Shown here piece after piece: positions 23,949 through 33,300 of a stretch of DNA of 64,000 nt (positions are counted from its first letter, which is position 1; every line of letters begins with the position of its first letter). The position numbers were made by a program, and so were the translations under genes. Under the pieces are notes generated by a model that ran no database searches, was not told the DNA's origin, and worked only from the letters and a program-made list of their open reading frames with translations. The DNA comes from Monocercomonoides exilis. Its lineage: Eukaryota; Preaxostyla; Oxymonadida; Polymastigidae. The stretch spans positions 597,001-661,000 of the forward strand of contig LSRY02000023.1 of the NCBI GenBank assembly GCA_001643675.2, written 5' to 3'.

Positions 23949-26036
23949 TTATTGAACAGATTCTATTTGTTGACTTGTACTGTTTATTAAAGGCAACGGA
24001 TTAACCCCCGAAGTTTCTGGAGTTTGAATAGACGTTGGTTGAGCATAACCACTTTGGTTAATTGGCATCTGGCCAAGTGATGAAATAGGCTGACCTAACT
24101 GCGGACTTTGCTGAGGAAACTGTTGGGTAGGATAGCCAGTCTGAGCGATATAATTCTGTGCTTGCGCAGGCATATATTGAGGAACGCCAGCAGTGGCAGT
24201 AGCAGCAGCATTTGTTTGTTGAGCGGTGTATGCGTATGTCATGTACATACCCTGGGTTGTCTGCTGGGCAGCATATGGATACTGAGGCGCTTGATAAGGA
24301 TTATTAGGGTCATAAATAGGATATCCCTGAACCATCTGCTGCTGCTGCTGAAGAGGTTGCTGAAGAGGTTGCTGAAGAGGTTGTGTCTGTAAAGGCGCTT
24401 GCAGCTGTATGGGAGCAGTTGTTGACAGATTGTTATATCCAATTTGATTTCTTTTTGGCTCATAAACAGATGTTGGCTTTGTCTTTTTCTTCTTTCGCAC
24501 GCAGCAGCAAACAACGACTATAATCACTATAATCACCACTGTCACAATTGGTACAACAATGGCAATAATCGTGGCTGTAGTTTTTGCTCTCTTCGGAGAG
24601 CTTCCATCCAGCCAATGGTAATATCCGTCTCCTTCGACAAAAATTGATGTGGCGCTGTTGTCTGAATAGCACGTATCGAATGAATCTTTGGTCACAATAC
24701 TTTTCCATGCAGATGTAACCAAAATATCGTCTCCTTGTGTTGATGCCTTATTTTTCTTAAAATTGCAATCCTGAACTGAAACCTTAGTATGGGTTTTGCT
24801 GATGCTATTCTGATTTGAACCGAAGCAAATCGCTCCTCCATAATAAACGCATTTCCCGCTTGTGAAATTTGACAGCTTAATGGTCAAGGAGCTGGTACAC
24901 TGTGCAATAAAGATGTGTCCTCCTGATTTTGAAACGTTGTTATTCGTAAATATGCAACCTTGGATTGTAGTGCCGCCAACTATGTATATAATTGCAAGCC
25001 CTCCTCCATTGTTTGAGTATCCTTTGTTAAATGTGCAAGAAGTGACTGTGGCATATCCTGAAATAGCAAGTCCTCCTCCGGCTTCAGTTGATGAGCAGTT
25101 TTCGAAGGTGCAATTATTGATGTCACTGCTAATGTCTGAGTAATGACCAAAATCTCCAACGCAAACTCCACCCCCATATGTAACATTACCATCGCAATAG
25201 CATGAATCAAAGCTGCATCTTAACAATTTGAGTGAACCTGGTCCCCACATGGCAATTCCACCACCACTTTCATTTCCATGGCAAGTGAGAAATGTATCGT
25301 CGGATACTGACGCTGAGTGGAAATAAATAATTCGATTTTTATATGTACCTTTGCACTGCTTAAATGTGCTGTTTCGAACAAATAATGAATCTAAAGTTGA
25401 TGCGGAAAAGAAATGATTGTACAACTGATTATCACATGATTCAAAATATGATCCATCAACAACGCATTGAGAAATTTTATTAAAATCATCTGAGGGAAAG
25501 TAAGAAGTTTTATCTGTTATATTTGAAAAACAGCACAATGAGATATCTGTGTTTAAGCTGCTGGAACAACCAAAAAGAGGTTCTTTTCCAATTGTTGCAA
25601 ATGAAGAAAAATGGCATGATAAAACATCAAGTTTAGATCCGGATCCTTCAAATGACAAGAGAGAAGATGTAGAAAAGCTGTTCTGAAGAGATAAAGATGA
25701 ATCAGAGAGCATTATCCTTGAATTTTTCGCAAAAAATATGTGATTAAATGTTGGCTTATCAACAACACAGCAAAACATCATCAATGTACTTTGATCTGAT
25801 AGGCAAAAAATAGTATTATCTTTACATGCATAAAATCTGAGCTCTCTTAAGATTGATGTCGAATTATGCATCGAAAAAAATGAACCAATTTCAGTCAATT
25901 TCGTTTGAATCTTGTTGTTTGTAAGATCCATTTCCTGCATGCTGCAAGGAAAAATAGAAAAGACATTTGATTTATGAACACTTTCCAAAGATTGAGAGAG
26001 TTCCAGCAACAATGAGCCAATAAAAATAGACAGCAT
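23949..26036 (-). CDS. Beta-helix (pectin-lyase-like) type I membrane protein with Gln/Pro-rich tail
   Basis: The chosen start is the ATG at 26036 (MLSIFIGSLLLELSQS, signal peptide), giving 695 residues in one exon. The ectodomain has a run of parallel beta-helix-like repeats, such as SGGGIAMWGPGSLKLLRCSF, EAGGGLAISGYATVTSCTFN, NGGGLAIIY and YGGAICFG, each ending in C-x-F-x-N/S type turns. This is the pectin-lyase/right-handed beta-helix pattern common on surfaces of parasitic and symbiotic protists. A membrane helix at about residues 487-513 (IIAIVVPIVTVVIIVIIVVV) is followed by CCCVRKKKK. The roughly 180-residue cytoplasmic tail is Gln/Pro/Tyr-rich with a perfect LQQP repeat and ends in STSQQIESVQ. 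It has the same topology as the 13.5-kb protein but is longer and better preserved as a beta helix. Likely a surface adhesin or receptor; no catalytic residues identified. Confidence 0.85.
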   Translation of the reverse strand: MLSIFIGSLLLELSQSLESVHKSNVFSIFPCSMQEMDLTNNKIQTKLTEIGSFFSMHNSTSILRELRFYACKDNTIFCLSDQSTLMMFCCVVDKPTFNHIFFAKNSRIMLSDSSLSLQNSFSTSSLLSFEGSGSKLDVLSCHFSSFATIGKEPLFGCSSSLNTDISLCCFSNITDKTSYFPSDDFNKISQCVVDGSYFESCDNQLYNHFFSASTLDSLFVRNSTFKQCKGTYKNRIIYFHSASVSDDTFLTCHGNESGGGIAMWGPGSLKLLRCSFDSCYCDGNVTYGGGVCVGDFGHYSDISSDINNCTFENCSSTEAGGGLAISGYATVTSCTFNKGYSNNGGGLAIIYIVGGTTIQGCIFTNNNVSKSGGHIFIAQCTSSLTIKLSNFTSGKCVYYGGAICFGSNQNSISKTHTKVSVQDCNFKKNKASTQGDDILVTSAWKSIVTKDSFDTCYSDNSATSIFVEGDGYYHWLDGSSPKRAKTTATIIAIVVPIVTVVIIVIIVVVCCCVRKKKKTKPTSVYEPKRNQIGYNNLSTTAPIQLQAPLQTQPLQQPLQQPLQQQQQMVQGYPIYDPNNPYQAPQYPYAAQQTTQGMYMTYAYTAQQTNAAATATAGVPQYMPAQAQNYIAQTGYPTQQFPQQSPQLGQPISSLGQMPINQSGYAQPTSIQTPETSGVNPLPLINSTSQQIESVQ

Positions 26037-26815
26037 TCTCAATTTATTATGGAAAAAGATCTTCGAAGATTTTGTTCAAAGGAGAATAATTCTTTAATTT
26101 ATGAAAAAACACTGATTCGTTCTAAATTTTCTTTTCTTTCTAATTATTATTTATTTATCACTTTCATGCTCAAAAAATTTTAATTAATAATGAATAGAAA
26201 AATTATCGAACATAATTGTGCATAACAAAATTCTGAAGACACTTATTTTGAACCAGATAATAAAACAAACTATTATTCAATAAAATATGTGCATATCGAT
26301 GCATTATGTTTATTCTATTATTCAAAAAATTACATTTGTAATTTTTTATTCACCAAAACAAACATTTTCACTGAAATTAATGTTGGAAAAATATAACTAC
26401 AAAAATTATCATCCATAAGTTCTTTTCATATTACAGAAACAGTTACAATGCTGTTTTTTTAAAAATGATTGAGTGTTGAGAATGTATTATTGAAATTTTT
26501 TGCGAACAATAATAAATAAGAAAAACTTCTTTATCACTGAATTCATAAGCGTCATTGTCATCACTTCCTCCAAGATCGTTGTCTGATGATCCTTCTGTTG
26601 TAAGAGTGATATCGCTATTTGTCGCTGTATTTTCATCACCAAAATCTTCAATTTGCTCGTTTTATTTTTCAAATTCATTTACTGGAACAAAATCATGAAT
26701 CATTCAAACACACTCATGAAAATTCAAATGTTTGTTTTTTTCCATCATTAAACTGAACAAATAATTATCTATGGATTTTTATCTTGTTCTTGTACGTGGC
26801 AAAAACTTTCTTTGT
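26037..26815. other. Spacer with a short acidic coding relic
   Basis: Mostly AT-rich. On the minus strand around 26487-26660 one frame reads NEQIEDFGDENTATNSD and then TTEGSSDNDLGGSDDNDA, which looks like a lost acidic protein segment with an in-frame TAA just upstream. It could be the N-terminal remnant of a transposon gene. Confidence 0.3.
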
Positions 26816-27055
26816 GGGTAATTCTTTTTGAAAAGTCGCAAATGTTTTATTTTCAAATTAATCAAAAATTTCATATTTTAATAAAATTTCTGGTTCCACT
26901 CATATATCTTATTAAGGATGTTTGAAATAGCATTATCCAGAAATAGATTCCATTTTCGTGAAGTTTGGTGAATGTCAACATAAATTTGTGCAAAATATGA
27001 AATTTTTGATTTATTTGAAAATTAAACATTTGCGACTTTTCAGAAAGAATGACCA
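26816..27055. mobile_element. MITE copy with near-perfect 64-bp inverted repeats
   Basis: The left arm begins gggtaattctttttgaaaag. The right arm, read on the minus strand, begins tggtcattctttctgaaaag. The two arms match almost base for base for about 64 nt up to catatttt. The 110-bp centre contains aacttcacgaaaatggaatc (minus strand), also present in the copies at 52.6 and 60.9 kb. It has no coding capacity, so it depends on a transposase supplied elsewhere. Confidence 0.85.
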
Positions 27056-27184
27056 TTGTTGATATCAAAGACCTTCGATAATATTTGTGCGAGCAGATGT
27101 TGTTTTATTTTAAAACCAATATTTATGGCAAACTGTGGAATGCATTTAACCCAAAGAAAAAAACACTAATAAGCACTATATTTG

Positions 27185-27510
27185 TTAAATAAAATTATCA
27201 TCCACTTTTTTAAGTGGTTTGCAATAATCGGTATCAAAGTGTCAAACTTTCTGTTTTCAAAACGGACAATAAAACATTTTCCTTGATTACAAACAGTTTT
27301 TCGCACCACAATACGAAGTAGTCACATATGTTGTTAAGCCTTTCTATTTTTTTAATTTTTTTTTATTGCGAAGAACTGCTTCATCAATTTCGACAATGCA
27401 TTCTGATCCTCCTAATGTTAAATCCATTTTTTCACAGTGTTGACAGCAGCTGTTCGAGAAACACATGCCCAATATGAATAGTATCTTTTCTTGCACACGC
27501 TATATGGCTG
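27185..27510 (-). pseudogene. Merlin / IS1016-type (DDE_Tnp_IS1595) transposase relic
   Basis: The minus strand encodes RTAAVNTVKKW, then DLTLGGSECIVEIDEAVLRN, the hallmark G-G-x-x-x-x-V-E-I-D-E block around the first catalytic Asp of Merlin/ISXO2 transposases. After a frameshift it continues FIVRFENRKFDTLIPIIANH, matching the later Arg...Thr-Leu...Ile segment of the family. At least one frameshift and several stops mean it is inactive. A different fold-back MITE sits at its upstream side (27503-27713). Confidence 0.6.
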
Positions 27511-27713
27511 ATCCTTTTTGAAATCATTCTTTCGTTTTAGTTTTGATCAAATTTTCAAACTCAATGGGATTTTAAAAAATTGAGCTTAAACTGAAAATAC
27601 ATATTGGTCATGATGTTGTTATTGCAGAAACAAAATTTTTACAAAAATCCCATTGAGATAAAAATTTTTATCAAAACTCGAACGAAAGTGTGATTTCAAA
27701 AACGATTAGCCAT
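27503..27713. mobile_element. Fold-back MITE, ATGGCTRATC family
   Basis: The left arm atggctgatcctttttgaaa matches the right arm on the minus strand, atggctaatcgtttttgaaa. The similarity continues for about 70 bp, through caatgggatttt on both arms. The loop is short, so the whole 211 bp can form one hairpin. It lacks coding capacity. The terminal tgat/cttttttgaaa resembles the GGGTNATT MITE ends, so the two groups may share a mobilising transposase. Confidence 0.7.
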
Positions 27714-27745
27714 ATTCATATTTTTAATCACTAAAATAAAAAGTT

Positions 27746-27747
<2 letters not shown>

Positions 27748-27790
<43 letters not shown>
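27748..27790. repeat. Poly-T tract (43 T)
   Basis: An uninterrupted T run lies just outside the pogo-like element. It could be a slipped homopolymer or the poly-A tail trace of a retroposed copy on the other strand. Confidence 0.9.
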
Positions 27791-27793
<3 letters not shown>

Positions 27794-27942
27794 TTTATTT
27801 GTTTTCAAAAATAGTTCTTTTAAAAATAAATTTCCTAATATTTGTTCAATGTAGAAATGATCAACTGAATTGGGTTATCATTTAACCCCAACCCATTTTT
27901 TTATTCCGACCCAAATTTTTAAAGTGAAAAATTTAGAAAAAT

Positions 27943-29538
27943 TTAAAAAAATACAAAAGAAGAATCAATTCTTCGAATTATCTTTCTTTTTCCTGGTTTT
28001 CTTTGCATCTCTTCGTTTTCCTCTTCGTTTGGGTCATTAAAAACAACATCAGAGCGTTTTCTTTTGATTTTATGTTTGAATTCAACCATTTCATCTTTTT
28101 CGTTTTTTATCACTTGTTTCATTTCTTTTTCATTCTCCTTTTCTTCATTTCTCCCTAAAAATCTTTCCCAATCGTCGAGAAGTTCTTTTTTTGTAATTAA
28201 CTTTCCAAAATAATGGAAACGGTTACTATGGGAAGGAAGAGTGTATTTTGATGATTCAGGTAGTTTGCGAAGAACCGGACCGAACGTGTTATGAAGGACT
28301 CCACTTTGTTTAAAAGCTTTTTTTATGACAGAAGGAGTGAAAGCGGAGTGAATTGCTTGAGGAAGCACGTCGACAAGTGCTTTTCTCGAAGCAGACGATG
28401 AAGAAGACGATGGAGCATTAAATGATGAAGAAAGAGAAGTTTTGAGAGTCGCAAATACTCCTCTATCAAGTGGCTGAGACAAATGAGTACTGTGGGGGAA
28501 GAATGTTACGACATCTATGTTATTTTCTGAGAAAGTTTTCCAAATTGAAGGATCGCCGCGTGAAGGATGAGAGTCGATGAAAAGAAGACATTTCCCTGTT
28601 TCCAGTGACATGCACTTACTTCTTTCAACGATGGAAGGGAGAATAACTGTTTCAGTATATTTCTTGAAGTTATGCTAGTCCATCCAGCCACTTTTGTGAA
28701 GCTAGATATCGAATATAGAAAAAAGAAGAGGCTTCAGTTCGTCTGCAAGTTAATCCTTGGCCAGAGAATGATGCATGGCAATGAATAACCATCAGCAGCC
28801 ACGGAAGCAACAAGTGTTGCATTGTCCATTCTTTGTGCTTCCTTGCAGAACCCAGCGCTTTGTCCAGTTGGATGGATAACTTCGACATTGGCAGAAGAAG
28901 GGATACGCAATGATGACTCATCAACGTTAAATATTAATGAAGGTGTGTAATGATTTTTTTCGTGCAAATCTGTAGTCATGTTATACCAAGGCTTCTTCAC
29001 ACACTTGCAGGAAACAGCCAGCCGATTTATGTCCAAACTTTTTGGTTTGCTCTTCGTCAACTCAGGATGCCGCTCAAAAAACCCGAACGCCGCAGCATTT
29101 GAAACTGTAATATGTGGCTCGTTTTCTTCTTTTGTTTCGTTTAAAACAATTTCCATCTAAAGAAAAAATGTAATTGTTTCAAAAAAAAAACTTGAACAAA
29201 CCAATTCTCTTGTTTTCTTCATTGTTAAACTGCTCCCACAAATAGAATCAATTTTGATCACATCCAGAACTGTTTCTTATTTCTCTTTGCTAGATTGCCT
29301 GCGGTCTCCCTGGTTTTCCAACTTGCCTTTTAGTTCTCAACGCCCGAACGGCGTTTTTGATTCCACAACGGCTGAATTGCTCGGAATTGATGGCGTTCGT
29401 GATTTTGACGACGCCATCATACACGATGTGTGACATTCGTTCAAGTTTATTCTTGTATTTTCTGTATTGAAAAGATAACATAGCATGCTTTAATTTAATC
29501 TGCCCTGCTTTTCTTTTTTCTTCAACAAGTATTTTCAT
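27943..29538 (-). pseudogene. DDE_1 transposase (pogo/Tigger-like), inactivated
   Basis: Reading from 29538 downward, the N-terminal helix-turn-helix part (AGQIKLKHAMLSFQYRKYKN, then RALRTKRQVGKPGRPQAI) is followed by FGFFERHPELTKSKPKSL, the first catalytic block IFNVDESSLRI, LPCIILWPRI, KSGWMD then NFKKYTETVILPSIVE, the second catalytic block LLFIDSHPSRGD and the third-Asp block HLSQPLDRGVFATLKT. A Lys/Glu-rich nuclear-type tail ends the protein. The frame is lost at about 28735, TAG codons interrupt at 28676 and just upstream, and stops separate the N-terminal piece. The 222-residue C-terminal part (28611-27943) is still open. DDE_1 transposases cut and paste their own inverted repeats, so this copy can only be mobilised in trans. 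Confidence 0.75.
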
Positions 29539-29698
29539 TATTTATTTTTAGGTTTTGATCTTATTCTCAATTTTTTTTTAAAAAATTGAATTTCAAAAAA
29601 AAATTTTTTTATTTTGAATGAACAAAGTGGCTTTACACCCCTTGAAACCAACCAATTTCTCGTGGAAGCTTGATTGAAGGTTTAAAACCCTCCCATCT

Positions 29699-29717
29699 CT
29701 CTCTCTCTCTCTCTCTC
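29699..29717. repeat. (CT)n microsatellite
   Basis: About nine CT dinucleotide repeats lie inside the right flank of the pogo-like element. Confidence 0.85.
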
Positions 29718-30023
29718 CATGAGAAATAGGCTTCATTTCAAAATGCAATTTAAAAATACAATATTGATTCCTTTAATACAAAAAATCAAGTTATAATTTT
29801 AAAAAGTGGGATATGAAACTTTTGTAATAAAAAAAAAGGTCGGAGTAAAAAAAAAGGTGGGGGTTAAATAATAACCCTATAATTATTATTGAAATTTGCG
29901 TTGTGCATCATTGAAATGAAAATAACCATTCTCCCTCATGTTAAAACTTTTTTCACATAAAAATTATCAACAAGCATCATTTTATTTAACAACATAACAA
30001 AACTTTCAATACGGAAAAAGCAA

Positions 30024-30207
30024 TCAGAATACTTTGTAATTTGCTTTTGAATGAAGCGCATCTCGAATCCTCATGGCCATTCTAAAGTTAAACTCTTTTT
30101 TAACATTATTTATGATTAAATCAGTGAATTGAATGTCTTGTAAAAATGAAATAATAGAATAATAAATCCACTTCATGATGAAATTGGACAAAATTGCTAA
30201 TACCAAA
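30024..30207 (-). CDS. Possible small exon, about 60 residues
   Basis: After an acceptor-like tggtattag the minus strand reads ILSNFIMKWIYYSIISFLQD, then FTDLIINNVKKEFNFRMAMR and ends LHSKANYKVF at a stop. It looks more protein-like than neighbouring DNA and could be the terminal exon of a small gene. No upstream exon or ATG could be placed between it and the end of the next gene. Confidence 0.3.
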
Positions 30208-30330
30208 TTGTAAGGAAAAAAAAAAAAGGTGAATGCAAAAACAATAAAACTTTTTAAACACTCGCGCTCAAAAAGGAAAAAAAAAAATACCTTCTTCAAA
30301 GGAGAAAAAATATCACATCTGCTCGAAATT

Positions 30331-33300
30331 TTAGGAAGATTTATTCTTTTCTTCGGGTTTCAGAACATCAGAATTCTTCGAATCAACAGAACCTTCTGCC
30401 GATGCTCCAAATTCAGCGCGAAATCTTTTAGGTGGAGAAAGCTCCATCTTATTAGCTTTAATTTTTCTGGCACGCGATTTGGGGCGCCTGGTAGGCACAT
30501 TCTTTGCAACAGTTCCATTTTCATCCCCAATAGCAACATACTTCTTCTCTTCTTTTTCTTTCTTTTCCTTTTTCGCTCCTTTTACTCCCTTTTTCTCCCC
30601 TCTGCTCTTTCTAGCTCCCTTTGCAGCTAGCTTCCTTCTTTCTCTTCTTCTCCTTTCCTCCTCTTCCATCTCCTTCTCTAACATCAAAATATCCTGGAAT
30701 GTGAACTGCATTCCAGTTGTTCTTCTTCTCCCTTCTCCTTTCTCCGTCTCCTGCCTCTGCATCAACGGAGAGAAGAGAGAAAATGGCTCAGGCCTCGGCG
30801 AATGGAGGCAGATGCGGCTGTTGATTTCCCTGAAAGCTTTTGCCATGCAAAGGCGATCAGTATAACTGATGCCAGTGAGCGGCGAGAATCCCCCACTCAT
30901 CAGATTCAGTGGGATTTCTGAGCGTGTGTGGCGAGTGGAGAACAGCGAGCGATTGAGCTGATTCCGATGCATTGGCAGACCAGGCATGGGAGCGCCAAAC
31001 GGATTGACCGAGAAATCTGGATGCTCGTTGCCTTTTGCAGATTTGCCACTGCTTCCGAACATGATCCCATTCATTGGCTCATGAAGGCACTGCTCAGCGT
31101 GTTCTTCTTCTGCTCCCATCTCAGAATTCTTTGCCGATTTCTCTTCGCTTTCTTCTGCTGTCTCTGTCTCTTCGTCGTCTGTGCAGCATGCAGCGGCATT
31201 CGAAGTGGATTTGCCACTTCCAGTGGAACGCTTCGCATTCTGTTCCTCTCTCTTTTTCGCCTTCAAGTCAAACGAACCGAAACGTTCCTTTGCGCTTTTC
31301 TTTCTCATTTTCTTTTCTTCAGCACTCGCATACTCCGCCTCTATCTCCGCTCTCAACGCATCCAATTCTTTATCTCCGAGTCTGCTTGTCCCGTACGAAG
31401 CACGGCACAGCCGCCTGTACTTTTTATAGCTGAGTGGAGGATGGTCAGGGTCTGTCCACTCCTCCATCATCCGCATCCACTGCGGGGTGCCCCACAGATG
31501 CGTCCGGCAGTTGCTGTAGCAGTGCAGCGATGGCGGCACACGCAGAGGAAGCTGAAACGTCACAGCTCCCATTTTCCCGAGGAGAGGCACGAAGGAGCTG
31601 AGGAGCAGGCTTCCGGGAGGGAAAACTTTGCTGCTGGCATTCAGCTCAATGGTGGAATGGAGATTGGATGGCACAGAAGGATTAGAAAAGGGATTTGCGT
31701 CATGCTGGCGACAACCAAAGATGCTTGGAATGGGAGACATAAAACAGGGATTAGAAGAGCTTGGAGCATGTGCTTGAGGGAGAAACGATTGAGCAGCAGA
31801 CAAAGATGATGATGATGATGATGATGAAGAGGAGGATGAAGAAGCAGACACCGAAGCAGATGCAGAGGCAGATGCAGAAGTTGCATCTGACATTGGCAAC
31901 GATGCTTTGCCTTCATTCCAATTAGTAGCGTCACGGCACTCACATCCATTGCAGCGATTCTTCTTCATCTTTCCCTCTGCTTCGCAGCAATCAATGCAGC
32001 CACACCCGTTTTTCCAGTCTCTTCTGACAAACTTCATTCTCTTGATCGGATAGAACTGCGAGCGGATGACAACCCCGCTCCCTCTCCAATGAATCTCCCA
32101 CCACGCCAAGTTGCGCTCTATTGGGTTGACATACACCTGCTCTGTGGCTTCGTTCCTTGTGCTGCTTCTTCTCCCCTCAGACAGCGAACGCGCTTTCCTC
32201 TTCCCTTCCATCTCCTCCTGCACCCTCCGCGTCCTCTCCTTCGTCGATGCCCGCAGGTTCCTCGTTATTGGCTGGTCTAAACTCTCCGTCCGCAGCCGCT
32301 TCGGGACAAACGAGAACACAGAGACTGTCTTCCTGCTCTTCCTCTCCTGAAACACAGTGTGCTCTTTTCTCCCTCTCAGCCTCTCCTTCTCACGGGACGC
32401 TCTTTCATCTGGTCTGATCACACGCGAAAAGCGAAGTGCGGGTGCTGGCAGCTGAACAGGTGCTTCTGCCTCGTCAATGTCGCAGCAGCAGCAGCAGCTG
32501 CACAAAAGAGAAGAAGACAGTTTTGCTTCAAGATTGCGCGCATCTTTCAGCAGCTCCTTCAAAAAGGTTAGCTTTTCGCTATATTGTGTGGAGATATCTT
32601 CCTTCCACTCGTCGGTCTCAAACGGATCAAATCCATTTTCCCAGTGCAGTTTGGCTGATTCCGTGCTTTTCTTCTCGCTTTTCCTCTGATTCTTCTTCTT
32701 CTTCTTCTTCTTCTTCTTCTTCGCCATCATCGTCGCTGTCGTTGCAGTTGCTTCACTTGTTGTTTTGAAGGCAGATTTTGATGCATCCATTGGCAAATCA
32801 GCAGAACTCTGCAAAGAAGACAACGCTTCCTTCGAAATGGCTCCGCTTTCTCCTAATTGTGAGCTGAAGATGTCACTTTCCTCAGATTTATACTCGCTGT
32901 ACGTGAAGCTACTCTGCACTTTGCTCACTTTTTGCTTTTTGTGCTTGATTTTATAGTTCTGATGGTTGTTGTTACTGCTGCTACTGGCATTGATTTCATT
33001 GCTTCCATCAAAAGGAGCATCTTCAGCAATCTTACCATCAGCTGCAACGCCCTCATTTTCGCTCTTCTCCTTTTCTGAAGCAAAGCTTTCAGCGCTCACA
33101 AGACTTTCCTTCAAACTGCTCGTTTCATTCTGCCCATTCCTGCTTTTTGCTCGCTTCTCATACAACTCCTTCTTTGTTTCCATTCGCAACCTCTTCCCAA
33201 CTCTGAAATCTGGATCGCTTTTGCGCGAGCTGCCGGAATCTTCGCTTTCACTTTCTGCTTCGCTTTCTCCTTCTCCTTCTTCTTCTTCTTCTCCTTCTCT

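Larger units (their letters stand above)
27872..29877 (-). mobile_element. pogo/Tigger-like DNA transposon, 2.0 kb, decayed
   Basis: Terminal inverted repeats of about 41 bp bound the element. The left end is gggttatcatttaacccca and the right end, on the minus strand, is gggttattatttaaccccc. Both continue through a T run to ccgac. The interior holds the broken DDE_1 transposase. TA follows the right end, but the left flank reads TT, so the expected TA target-site duplication is visible on one side only. Confidence 0.75.
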
